64,000 nt of DNA, taken from assembly GCA_964036045.1 (NCBI GenBank), contig OZ038385.1, positions 24,450,853-24,514,852 of the forward strand, written 5' to 3'. A model generated the notes under the pieces. It was not told the origin of the DNA. It saw only the letters and a program-made list of their open reading frames with translations, and did not search any database. Position 1 is the stretch's first letter, and the number at the start of each line of letters is the position of its first letter. The DNA comes from Eutreptiella sp. 'Long Island Sound 2002' (Eukaryota; Euglenozoa; Euglenophyceae; Eutreptiales; Eutreptiaceae). This document shows positions 53,931 to 62,182 of the stretch, piece by piece. The translations under genes and the position numbers were made by a program.

Positions 53931-55352
53931 TCATTCATCATCACCATCATGCTCTAATTCGATGTAAATCTCGTCTGCGTGGTACAGATCCTTTATGGCA
54001 TTTTTGTCCGTGTACTGGTACGTGCACAGACGAGAACTTACGCCATATAGTTCACAGACGCGGTTGTCCAATGGGCGGTCCACCGCGGTGACGCGCTTGG
54101 GGTTGCTGTACATGTGATTGGTGATACTCATAATCGTGTCCCACTCGACATTTGGCATTGGAATGGCATCCAAGGACTTACTTGTGCTCCACACCAGCGT
54201 GGGTGTTGCAATGCATCGTTCGTACGTGTAGTTTGCCATCAGCTTTGATTGTAGACAGATAGTCACAAACCGTAAAAACAGATCATTGTCCGGGGTTTGC
54301 ACCCTGGGTTGCAACAACCAGGAGCCGTAATGCGTCACGCCGTCAACTGGCACCCCTGGTGAAACCACTGTGGCTGTGATACGCGACTTGGTACTCTGTG
54401 GTCGCAGATTGGGTATCAAAATACACCCATCTTTGGATGTAACACTTGACCGTATCTGTATCACCGTGAACCACTCTGAAAGCTTGATTGTTTTACCAGA
54501 TAGGCTACTACAAAGATCAGATGAACCCCAAAGTACGAGCTTAGGGTCCTTTAAGATTTGCATCTGGTCCACCCGTGCTGATCGCAACGCGTCCCCGTCG
54601 CACACTGCAACCGTTTGATGCAACGAGGGTGGCGTGTTAACAAAAATAGTGTAGCAGAACTCCTGTGTAACCTCTGGCCACCACGTGTGGCGACCAAACG
54701 AGCAGACACGTGCCAGCGTATATGTTGTCAGTAATTTCGCGCGCATTGCGTCGAGCGACGTGTTCGACCACAGACTGGTAGGGATAAGGAAGGCCAATAC
54801 ACCCCCATCGCGCAGGTTGTCCAGTGCGTTTACAAGGAAAAGCAAGGCCAGGTTGGGGCGCGCCCTGCCAAAACAAGCCCGCCATCGGTCGTGCAGGCTG
54901 TCGTTTTGCACATCATCCCACTTTGTACCGATCCATGGTGGATTGCCAATGATCAGATCGAAGCCATTTTTTGTTCTGCGCCCAGCCCGCCACGTGGCTG
55001 TGGCATCCTCGTGCAGGGCGTCGGTTTTCCAAAGTGTCACGTTGCTTCGTGGGTATAGTGTGTCGAGTCTGCGTTTGCAAGCGACAAGCGCCGCTTTGTC
55101 AATGTCCGTCCCGTAATATTCACCTCTTCCCTGTGTTAGGCCCATAACATGCAGCAGCAAAGTGCCACTCCCAACACTCGGCTCCCAAATAATGCCCGGC
55201 GCATTTCCATAATTGCAGGACGCGTATTCGTCAAGTGCCATTTTAACAAGTTGGGCTGCGTTTGTACTCCTGGTGTAGAATGACCCCTTTTGCATCCTCT
55301 CGCCCCTTTGCATTTTTTGGTCGTGCTTGTCATCGTCGATGGCTCGCTTCAT
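53931..55352 (-). CDS. N6-adenine DNA methyltransferase, TaqI / type IIG-like
   Basis: 473 residues. Motif X region FYTRSTNAAQLV, motif I EPSVGSG (about 58-63), and catalytic motif IV NPPW (137-140 in LIIGNPPW) are all present, followed by a C-terminal half that should be the target-recognition domain (RITATVVSPGV, QSKLMANYT). The plan equals gamma-class adenine methyltransferases of TaqI or Eco57I kind without a nuclease domain. It would methylate adenine in a specific site. A GIY-YIG nuclease gene lies directly upstream in the same direction. Confidence 0.85.
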   Translation of the reverse strand: MKRAIDDDKHDQKMQRGERMQKGSFYTRSTNAAQLVKMALDEYASCNYGNAPGIIWEPSVGSGTLLLHVMGLTQGRGEYYGTDIDKAALVACKRRLDTLYPRSNVTLWKTDALHEDATATWRAGRRTKNGFDLIIGNPPWIGTKWDDVQNDSLHDRWRACFGRARPNLALLFLVNALDNLRDGGVLAFLIPTSLWSNTSLDAMRAKLLTTYTLARVCSFGRHTWWPEVTQEFCYTIFVNTPPSLHQTVAVCDGDALRSARVDQMQILKDPKLVLWGSSDLCSSLSGKTIKLSEWFTVIQIRSSVTSKDGCILIPNLRPQSTKSRITATVVSPGVPVDGVTHYGSWLLQPRVQTPDNDLFLRFVTICLQSKLMANYTYERCIATPTLVWSTSKSLDAIPMPNVEWDTIMSITNHMYSNPKRVTAVDRPLDNRVCELYGVSSRLCTYQYTDKNAIKDLYHADEIYIELEHDGDDE

Positions 55353-55408
55353 AACGCCACTGGTTACACGTTTTTTCTATACAAAAAACCAGGTTGTGCG
55401 CACAATCA

Positions 55409-55942
55409 TCACAACCACGAATGATGACAGAGCATGTACCACCCGTCGGACCTACAATGTATGTTGGCCATGTCATCTGGCACAAGGAAAGTGAGTATCT
55501 GCCTGAAAACAACGGTCGGTAATATTTTGTACGGTACAATCTGCCCAACAGCATCTGTATGGCATTTGACTGCAATATCATAAGCATGTCTTGAAAAACA
55601 TGATAACCTGGGTAGATGCAGTTTGGTTGGGGCTGTGTCTGTCCGATGGCATATTCTCAAAAGGGCACGGTTCGTCAGGTATTTCTGGTCACAAACAATG
55701 TGAGCACATGCTCTGAGTCGTTTGACTCGATATTCAAAACTTAAACACTGCTGACGGGAGCTGAACCCTGAAATAAACGCAATCAAACGCCATGGGCGTG
55801 ATCTACGTGTTGATTTTGCACCACCCGCGATGAGGCCATTATGTTGCCGCATTCTTCGCCTCAAGTTGCAGGTAGCACCCACATATGTTCGCATCCTGGT
55901 TTGAGGGCAAAGAGACATCAGCACATAACACACCCATTCCAT
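55409..55942 (-). CDS. GIY-YIG endonuclease, SLX1/UvrC-like
   Basis: 177 residues. The GIY-YIG domain is at residues 4-75: CYVL for the first box, TYVG (Tyr20) for the second, NLRRRMRQHNG with the conserved Arg and His, and the metal-binding Glu at 70 in SFEYRVKR. The pattern KSTRRSRPWRL after the His is typical of the SLX1 type. After the domain comes an unrecognised Cys/His-rich tail. It may cut branched DNA or act as the nuclease partner of the neighbouring methyltransferase. Confidence 0.8.
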   Translation of the reverse strand: MEWVCYVLMSLCPQTRMRTYVGATCNLRRRMRQHNGLIAGGAKSTRRSRPWRLIAFISGFSSRQQCLSFEYRVKRLRACAHIVCDQKYLTNRALLRICHRTDTAPTKLHLPRLSCFSRHAYDIAVKCHTDAVGQIVPYKILPTVVFRQILTFLVPDDMANIHCRSDGWYMLCHHSWL

Positions 55943-56094
55943 TAGCCCAATTATTTCAATTACACATGCAGTTGCATGGAAATTGCATGATTTGCTAATT
56001 GTGTTACATTCCGGAGTCGCGGGGAGGATTCACCAAATTCACCAAAAGAAAAAAAAAAGCTTTGTATGGATAGAAAATAAAAGATTTGCAAATC

Positions 56095-56415
56095 ATGAAT
56101 TCCGGTAACGAACAAGGTAAAAGTCTTCTGCCCATGATCATGATTGGGTTGGCGGTGCTGTCGCTGTTCATAGCAGGTGGACTTGCCTACTGGTGGTACA
56201 ACAAAAAGGGCGAGATAGAGGATTCTGACAAAGTACAAACTGACAAGGATAAGGAGAAGGACGAAAACAGAATGAAACTGTGGGGAGCTGGGTTATTCGG
56301 TCTATTGTCGATTGCCCTTGGCTTCGTTGGTGCCTACAAGATGAGGCAAGCTGGAAAGGGTGGAAGTGGAAATAGTAGTGTGAGAGTCGCGTATGACACA
56401 CATGGGTCATCCTAA
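56095..56415 (+). CDS. Two-helix membrane protein, 106 aa
   Basis: Helices at about 13-33 (MIMIGLAVLSLFIAGGLAYWW) and 63-80 (LFGLLSIALGFVGAYKM), separated by a charged loop (KKGEIEDSDK ... KDKEKDEN), with a Gly/Ser-rich tail. The AAATAAAAG element (56075-56083) stands 11 bases before the ATG. It is in a group of virion-type membrane genes and is probably a virion membrane component. Confidence 0.65.
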   Translation: MNSGNEQGKSLLPMIMIGLAVLSLFIAGGLAYWWYNKKGEIEDSDKVQTDKDKEKDENRMKLWGAGLFGLLSIALGFVGAYKMRQAGKGGSGNSSVRVAYDTHGSS

Positions 56416-56522
56416 CCCTTGCCCTCGATTTGTAAGGACAGCAGAATCATGTACCCGATAAGTAGCAGTACATAGGCGATGATGTGTACATGTTTTTTTT
56501 GCATCTTTTAACATATAACCAA

Positions 56523-56801
56523 ATGGTGCGACAACAAAATATGTCATTCATTTCAAATACTGTGAGGCACAACAAGGTTGTAATTTTCTGTCGTAGTGGT
56601 AGTATACATGCAGACATTTTACATGCAATGCTTAATGCTAGGTTTGACAAGGTGCTTGTGGTTGACATACGTAGTAGGGTTGCATTGAGCGATGCCCTGC
56701 ACCGTTACACAAGGAAGCACACACTGCTACCTGTGGTCTTTATCAAGGGACAGCTGATTGGCGATGTTCGGGACACGGTGCGGTATATGCATGGAGCATA
56801 A
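56523..56801 (+). CDS. Glutaredoxin-like protein
   Basis: 92 residues with strand KVVIFC, a CRSG active site (one Cys, Cys23; the second position is Gly), an adjacent helix, and the loop TLLPVVFIKGQLIGD with the cis-Pro and glutathione-binding pattern VFI.G..IG. A monothiol-type glutaredoxin acting in virion disulfide chemistry fits, next to the membrane-protein gene that follows. An ATG at 56490 would give a hydrophobic leader; 56523 gives a normal glutaredoxin length. Confidence 0.75.
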   Translation: MVRQQNMSFISNTVRHNKVVIFCRSGSIHADILHAMLNARFDKVLVVDIRSRVALSDALHRYTRKHTLLPVVFIKGQLIGDVRDTVRYMHGA

Positions 56802-56817
56802 AATAAATAAGGAAAGA

Positions 56818-57612
56818 ATGGGTGGTGGTAGTGGTCAGCAGACACAACAAAAACAATTTCAGAAGAGTGTCACGTCCATTGTGGCAAATGTTTTGAATGA
56901 GACCAATACAACGTCAAATGTGTCAAACCACCTGACAAGTCAAACCACACAAAATGTGCAGGTCAGTCTCGGGACGGGTGCAAAGCTGCTCTGCCTAGGC
57001 GGTGTATCAGCAACAAATGAGATAGCAGTGGCATTACAAAACAATATGAGTGTATTGAACAGAATAGACAGTCGAGTTGAACAGGATATAGCAACGCGTA
57101 TTGCCACACTGATGTCACAGATGCTAGACTCTGAGATTGCCAGGGGATCTGGCGGTGGGACCGTTGGCATGCCACTGATTGCGACTGCATCCTGTACCTC
57201 TGGTGATCAAACTGTGCAGGAGATGCACTCCGAAATCCAATCATCAGTGCAATCATCGGTTAAAACAGCCGTTTCGTCCATTGTCACACTCCGCACCCAG
57301 ATGGCAGCAGACACTGCGCAAAATGTGCAGATCCAAATATCTGGTACCATGCTTGCACTTGGCAAATGCAAATTCGATAACATTTTTGTCGGACAGCTCG
57401 TAGCCAATACCATAGCCAAGCAGGTTGTTGATTCACTATCCAAACAGGGACTGACACAACATCTCGTAAACACACACACTGCAAAATACCCTGATACCAC
57501 CAATGGTGTTATGAGCTTTCTGCAATCCAACGCCATATGGATTCTCGGCATGCTGATTGCTGTGCTTGTTATCATCAGAATTGGCAAGGGGGGCAAGGCA
57601 GGCAAAACCTGA
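56818..57612 (+). CDS. Myristoylated membrane protein, L1/F9-type
   Basis: 264 residues. It starts MGGGSGQQTQ, an N-myristoylation signal, and continues with helix-rich ectodomain sequence (TSNVSNHLTSQTTQNVQV) holding three Cys (KLLCL, TASCTS, GKCK), then a single C-terminal transmembrane helix (AIWILGMLIAVLVIIRI). This is the build of the poxvirus L1/F9 family conserved in NCLDVs, which sits on the virion surface and takes part in entry. An upstream ATG exists in the glutaredoxin frame region, but 56818 gives the Gly2 signal. AAATAAATAAGG precedes it. Confidence 0.85.
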   Translation: MGGGSGQQTQQKQFQKSVTSIVANVLNETNTTSNVSNHLTSQTTQNVQVSLGTGAKLLCLGGVSATNEIAVALQNNMSVLNRIDSRVEQDIATRIATLMSQMLDSEIARGSGGGTVGMPLIATASCTSGDQTVQEMHSEIQSSVQSSVKTAVSSIVTLRTQMAADTAQNVQIQISGTMLALGKCKFDNIFVGQLVANTIAKQVVDSLSKQGLTQHLVNTHTAKYPDTTNGVMSFLQSNAIWILGMLIAVLVIIRIGKGGKAGKT

Positions 57613-57615
57613 CTG

Positions 57616-58077
57616 TCAGCCGGCTTCCTGCGTTTTTGTATCATAATGCCGGGGTTCAGTGATACTTGCAACTACCTCCACCAACACATGAATGGTAAGA
57701 ATGCCAAAAAGATACACAAAGAAGCCCTGCCATGTGCGACAACGATACCAGTACCTCACCCAAACCACGAAAAGAATGAGCTGTATAATGACACTGACAA
57801 CGTACACGGCCATTCGAACTTTCTTTGACTGTTTCATTTCAGCCTGTGCCACGTACGGTGGCAAGTGTGCATTGGCTCTGGCATCGTTCTTGTTGACGCG
57901 GAAAATGGCATAGTGTATTAAATTCATGATTGCCAACATTGGTCCCAGAAGTACAAAAAAAACCACAAGACCAACCAAACCTGAGTCTGATGGCTTTTGC
58001 CCATTGCAGGCATCCTGTGGATCATAAGCCCATTTTGGCCATGACAATCGCACCGCTTTTCGGGTTGAATCTTCCAT
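57616..58077 (-). CDS. Multi-pass membrane protein, 153 aa
   Basis: Three hydrophobic helices (VGLVVFFVLLGPMLAIM, VYVVSVIIQLILFVVW and VYLFGILTIHVLVEVV) with basic loops. The ATG at 58077 (MEDSTRKAVRL) was preferred to a longer frame from 58152 that overlaps the next gene. It converges on the L1/F9-type gene. Likely a virion membrane protein, family not recognised. Confidence 0.6.
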   Translation of the reverse strand: MEDSTRKAVRLSWPKWAYDPQDACNGQKPSDSGLVGLVVFFVLLGPMLAIMNLIHYAIFRVNKNDARANAHLPPYVAQAEMKQSKKVRMAVYVVSVIIQLILFVVWVRYWYRCRTWQGFFVYLFGILTIHVLVEVVASITEPRHYDTKTQEAG

Positions 58078-58095
58078 TTTCTTCTGTTTTTTTAG

Positions 58096-59430
58096 ATGAA
58101 TGGATACAAAAAAAAAATGCAAAATGATAGAAATGGACCCTACGTGCATCATTGGTATGATCTGGTATTTGGTAACGATAAAAGCCCGCTCTATATTGTC
58201 CCTCCCCTATTGGCGCTGGTTTTACGTTTGGAGGGCATAAAATTAGTGAACAAGACCAACACAAAGATTAATTGTTCCTCTACCAAAGCAGGCATTTTTG
58301 ATGCATGTGAGTTGATGAACGGGCATGCACAATCCGACGACATTGAAAGATATATACGCGCATGTCGACAGGGGTGGGAGGTTGGCACAACATTGATGTA
58401 TTCACCTGTACGTTGTGGCAACATACGTTGGGACTATCTGGCGATCCGGAAGGACAAGGAGCACAATCTGATCAGTCAACTTCCAAAAATATTGCAAGTT
58501 AAGGGTATCCCACAATTGTGTTGTGCGGAGGCATTGGACACCGCCCTGATTGCACAATGGTTGTGGAAGGAGAATCACAATCACGATATCATAATCACGA
58601 TAAACGATCAGGAATCTGACGGGTTTTCACCTACTGTGCGAGATTTGAATCTCATACCGCATCTGTTGTTCAGATCGGTTGTGCGATGGCAACAATCCGA
58701 TACAACCCAACACAATACAAGAGGAGAAGAGGGATTTGAGATTTGGATTAATGAAAGGTATTATGATTATGGGACGCTGAAGGAAGGGCTGAGAAAAAAT
58801 TGGGAAATTACAATGACAAATACGGAATTGAGAACACGACATGCCAGTGTTCCCATTGTTGTAGCTTCATGGGGATATGATGATGATGATGATACCAACT
58901 CGGGTGTGTTAGCGGTTGTTCGGCAGAATGATCAGCACGATGTCATCACAGTACGAGCAGCAATACGTCCCAGAGGTGAGATACGGGAGGATAATTTGTC
59001 TGTTCAGAAGAATGGAGATAGATATATATATACTATAATACCACAGCCCCAACAGGAAGTTACGGAAAATTGTGCAGGATACACGATAAAACGACTAAAA
59101 AATGAACGCATTAGTCGTGAGACAACACAATACAGTCACGTACATACTCTAAAAACACCATATAGGCTGTATAGAAGGAACCCGACGGTTGAAGAAGAAC
59201 AAGACGTGGGTTCAATGGAAGACGTGATTCGTAAATACACCAATCATTGTGTACACTTTATTAATGCCGAGGGAGGCGAGGTCGGTATACTGTGCATGAA
59301 AGGAGGCAAACCATTATATGGTGTGCATGATGACACACGTATGGCCCATGGACTGCACTGTGGTCCGCACTGTGTTTTTCTTACTTGGCACGGCGATCAT
59401 TTTGTCAAATCAGGGATCATATGTGGATAA
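58096..59430 (+). CDS. Hypothetical protein, 444 aa
   Basis: Soluble protein. The first 180 residues look alpha/beta, with a VRCGNIRWDYLAI strand pair. The C-terminal half has acidic loops (DDDDDTN) and ends in a Gly/His/Cys-rich stretch (HGLHCGPHC). No family recognised. Ends just before a very small membrane ORF. It starts 18 bases from a divergent gene. Confidence 0.65.
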   Translation: MNGYKKKMQNDRNGPYVHHWYDLVFGNDKSPLYIVPPLLALVLRLEGIKLVNKTNTKINCSSTKAGIFDACELMNGHAQSDDIERYIRACRQGWEVGTTLMYSPVRCGNIRWDYLAIRKDKEHNLISQLPKILQVKGIPQLCCAEALDTALIAQWLWKENHNHDIIITINDQESDGFSPTVRDLNLIPHLLFRSVVRWQQSDTTQHNTRGEEGFEIWINERYYDYGTLKEGLRKNWEITMTNTELRTRHASVPIVVASWGYDDDDDTNSGVLAVVRQNDQHDVITVRAAIRPRGEIREDNLSVQKNGDRYIYTIIPQPQQEVTENCAGYTIKRLKNERISRETTQYSHVHTLKTPYRLYRRNPTVEEEQDVGSMEDVIRKYTNHCVHFINAEGGEVGILCMKGGKPLYGVHDDTRMAHGLHCGPHCVFLTWHGDHFVKSGIICG

Positions 59431-59443
59431 AAAAAAACCACAT

Positions 59444-59545
59444 ATGTTGTTGGTAATAACCATTGTCTTGATTGGTGGTCTTATGCTCAGTCTCAGTCTC
59501 AAACACAAGCAGTTGGATGGAGCACACGACTTCTACATTGAGTGA
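59444..59545 (+). CDS. Possible 33-aa membrane peptide
   Basis: Begins with a hydrophobic helix (MLLVITIVLIGGLMLSLSL) and a short charged tail. Small single-helix proteins are common among NCLDV virion components, and the A-run just upstream could be a promoter. It may also be a chance frame; the longer frame from 59318 lies inside the previous gene. Confidence 0.35.
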   Translation: MLLVITIVLIGGLMLSLSLKHKQLDGAHDFYIE

Positions 59546-59818
59546 TCAATCAAGCACATCCGTGTCAACGATGTCTGAGATGGATGTCCGTTGTAATAAA
59601 ACAAGAAAGTCGTTTGAGCCAACGCTATGCCACAGTTTTGCAACATACGCACTACAGGGCTGCCACTCACCCAACTTATGAGCCACGTAGTCAGGCAACA
59701 GAAGTGGCGACGTCTTCTTGTTCAAAATTGTCGGGTATCTTTTAAAATGATGATGCTGTAAATACTTTTCATTTATGTTTGCAAATCGGAACTCTCGGTA
59801 CTCGACCTGTGGTAACAT
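59546..59818 (-). CDS. Hypothetical small protein, 90 aa
   Basis: Basic, aromatic-rich soluble protein converging directly on the preceding ORF with no gap. No zinc or catalytic motif. It is AT-rich upstream (AAATGAAAATATAG). Unknown function. Confidence 0.5.
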   Translation of the reverse strand: MLPQVEYREFRFANINEKYLQHHHFKRYPTILNKKTSPLLLPDYVAHKLGEWQPCSAYVAKLWHSVGSNDFLVLLQRTSISDIVDTDVLD

Positions 59819-59881
59819 GCCTGACTATATTTTCATTTAACATCTGCATTACAACAACTGTATTAGACAATACCCACACAT

Positions 59882-60595
59882 ATGGCTCAGAACAACAACA
59901 AATCAGCAACCGTCACCACACCCGACAAATCATCACCAATGGCCACTGACACTACCACCGCCACATCCGACGAATCAACAATTGCAGCAGCAGCAATTGC
60001 CACCACACCTGACAAATCATCACCAATGGCCACTGACACCACCACCGCCACATCCGTCGAATCAACAATTGCCACCACACCCGACAAATCATCACCAATG
60101 GCCACTGACACTACCACCGCCACCACACCCCCCGACGAATCAACAATGGCAGCAGCAGCCACCGCCACCACACCCCCCGACGAATCAACAATGGCAGCAG
60201 CAGCCACCGCCACCACACCCCCCGACGAATCAACAGCCACCACACCCCCCGAAGGTGAGAAGGGGAAGAAGAAGAAACAACCTTTAAGGGTACCATACAT
60301 GGTGAACGTTGCTGGTGAGTACACAGTCACTGTCCGCACCACCAATCGCAGCAAGGCGGCTGGCCATGGATTCAACACATATGTAAAGCGCACAAAACAG
60401 AAGGACCAAGCATTGGAATTGCAAGTTGAAACGGTGTGTCCTGCTGGCAAAATTCGGACATACGTTGTCAAACAAGTACTGCTCACTACTCCAATCCAAA
60501 TTACCAGGGGTAACAATACAATCACATGTCGGCGGAGTAAAAAGATTACTGCATATCGCCCACCGCAGCAGCCAGCCCCTGCTGCGGCAGCTTAA
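59882..60595 (+). CDS. Repeat-rich protein with basic C-terminal domain, 237 aa
   Basis: The N-terminal ~125 residues are low complexity, made of PDKSSPMATDTTTATS and PPDEST-type repeats from nested 63- and 48-bp tandem units. The C-terminal ~110 residues start with a Lys run (KGKKKKQ) and form a small beta-rich domain (YTVTVRTTNRS, LELQVETV, TYVVKQVLLT). Ala/Pro-rich at the end. It could be a virion core or DNA-binding protein; no family is recognised. Confidence 0.6.
   Translation: MAQNNNKSATVTTPDKSSPMATDTTTATSDESTIAAAAIATTPDKSSPMATDTTTATSVESTIATTPDKSSPMATDTTTATTPPDESTMAAAATATTPPDESTMAAAATATTPPDESTATTPPEGEKGKKKKQPLRVPYMVNVAGEYTVTVRTTNRSKAAGHGFNTYVKRTKQKDQALELQVETVCPAGKIRTYVVKQVLLTTPIQITRGNNTITCRRSKKITAYRPPQQPAPAAAA
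59915..60255. repeat. Nested tandem repeats in CDS
   Basis: Units encoding SSPMATDTTTATS and TPPDESTMAAAATAT recur, with near-identical copies such as those at about 60125 and 60170. Repeat lengths keep the frame. Confidence 0.8.
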
Positions 60596-60619
60596 CCAGG
60601 TTTTTTTTTGTTTCCACTC

Positions 60620-62155
60620 TCAGTGAAGATTAACCCAGCCAACCCCACACACCTGTGATTTTGGTATCAACTTATCCACCGGCGTACTGCCCATAAAAAG
60701 GTCAGACGTCACAAACACCGACACAATGCTATATCCACCAGGGGGTGTAACCTGCAACACCGTGTCACTGACACCTGTGACTGTATCACTAAACTCAACA
60801 GTGGCAGTATTATTTACCTGATCTATCAGAGCATTACGCGTCCAGGCATCATCAGTTCGTCGAAATACAACGGCGGTCGTACGACCATCTGCGTTGGTTT
60901 CCCTCGCATGTTGCACTGTCTGCAAGGCCTTTTCTGCACAATCAAATAAATGTATGGAATGCACGTCGTCATGTAGTGGTTCCGGATGGATATCCAGCGA
61001 GGTACGCTGCAGAATGGTGTGATTTTGATTTTCCTTCTGTATTCCTGTATCCCATGCCAACCACCGGCCTGTGTTGATATTGACCGTCTTTTCAGTTTCG
61101 TTCACCAGCAATCGGCAAATTTGCTCATCAAAGAGTACGTGTGCAAATATATCAACTGACGTGTTCTTGAATGATTGAGCATCAATGGCGCAATGTGCAA
61201 TGGGTCCTGCATCTGGGTTGCTCACGTCGGTCCACAATTGCAGTTTGAATTTTTCATCCCCACTGTCGTACATTAGATCATATGCATAGTTACCGTCATC
61301 ACCAATACCGTCAGCGGTCTGCCGGGTACGCAGGCTGATCAACCAGGTGTTATTGTTAACATGACAGCTTACGTGTAGCGCAATCCCCTCTGAGGGGTTG
61401 AAACGTGAAACATCGTTGAAACCCGTTATCATTCCCGCCCTGTACATGAATACAGGAGGGCTATAGTGAAAAACGGCGTATATTTTACTGGGTGGTGCGG
61501 CACCTATGATAAAACCGTTGGAAACCAGCTCATGTCTTGGTGCCTCAAAGGTGGAGGACTGCACATTGGGCAGCACAGAGGCAATTTGTACACCAGGGGG
61601 TACGGTGTAGTTGCGTGGGACCACACACGCCGCCAATATTGTGGCAGACATCTGCTCTGATATCTGCAGCTGCAATTTGAGTGTACCACCTCCCACATTT
61701 CTCACACCATGCACGTGGCCGATGCGACGCTTGTTTAACATCAGAAGCTGACCGTAGTCTTCCAATAGTTCCAAATATGCGGTATCTGCTGGTACACTAT
61801 CCACAACATAGTGTGCCAGAACACGATACCGGTTGTTTGTTGCGTTACCCACTAATATCACAATACCAAAGCCATCATTCCAACCAGACCGTGCCATCAT
61901 CATCTTCAAATTGGAAGGGACACCAATTACAATATGATTCATGTGCAGGGAAATGTGAAAGTTGCTAATACTACTGATGCCGGATAGTGGATTCGCAACT
62001 GCTTCCATTGCGATGGCGTTTCCATCATGGTATACAACCTCATGAGTTGACCATTCGCCTGTATCGTGTTCGACCATGTATAGGGGCACTGTCAATGTAT
62101 TCCTCCCAACAAGGTTCAGCAAAAAAGCGTTATTTTGTGCAAGTTGTCTCGCCAT
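60620..62155 (-). CDS. Beta-rich capsid-like protein, paralogue B
   Basis: 511 residues, mainly strands. The middle (about 160-300) shares the pattern KLQLQISEQ ... SPPVFMYRAGMITG ... TRQTAD with the 287-residue protein at 49115-49978. N-terminal 150 and C-terminal 200 residues have no counterpart there. A virion surface or minor capsid role is inferred from composition and from the duplicated gene pair. It follows the active metacaspase gene on the same strand with 27 bases between them. ATG at 62155; upstream opens with GTG. Confidence 0.55.
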   Translation of the reverse strand: MARQLAQNNAFLLNLVGRNTLTVPLYMVEHDTGEWSTHEVVYHDGNAIAMEAVANPLSGISSISNFHISLHMNHIVIGVPSNLKMMMARSGWNDGFGIVILVGNATNNRYRVLAHYVVDSVPADTAYLELLEDYGQLLMLNKRRIGHVHGVRNVGGGTLKLQLQISEQMSATILAACVVPRNYTVPPGVQIASVLPNVQSSTFEAPRHELVSNGFIIGAAPPSKIYAVFHYSPPVFMYRAGMITGFNDVSRFNPSEGIALHVSCHVNNNTWLISLRTRQTADGIGDDGNYAYDLMYDSGDEKFKLQLWTDVSNPDAGPIAHCAIDAQSFKNTSVDIFAHVLFDEQICRLLVNETEKTVNINTGRWLAWDTGIQKENQNHTILQRTSLDIHPEPLHDDVHSIHLFDCAEKALQTVQHARETNADGRTTAVVFRRTDDAWTRNALIDQVNNTATVEFSDTVTGVSDTVLQVTPPGGYSIVSVFVTSDLFMGSTPVDKLIPKSQVCGVGWVNLH

Positions 62156-62182
62156 TTTTGTTATTGACACACCGTTATTTAC

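Noticed and set aside
59887..60525. 212-codon leftward frame opposite the Thr/Pro repeat protein
   Set aside because: It is a shadow of the repeated units; the rightward frame has a better start and a folded C-terminal domain.
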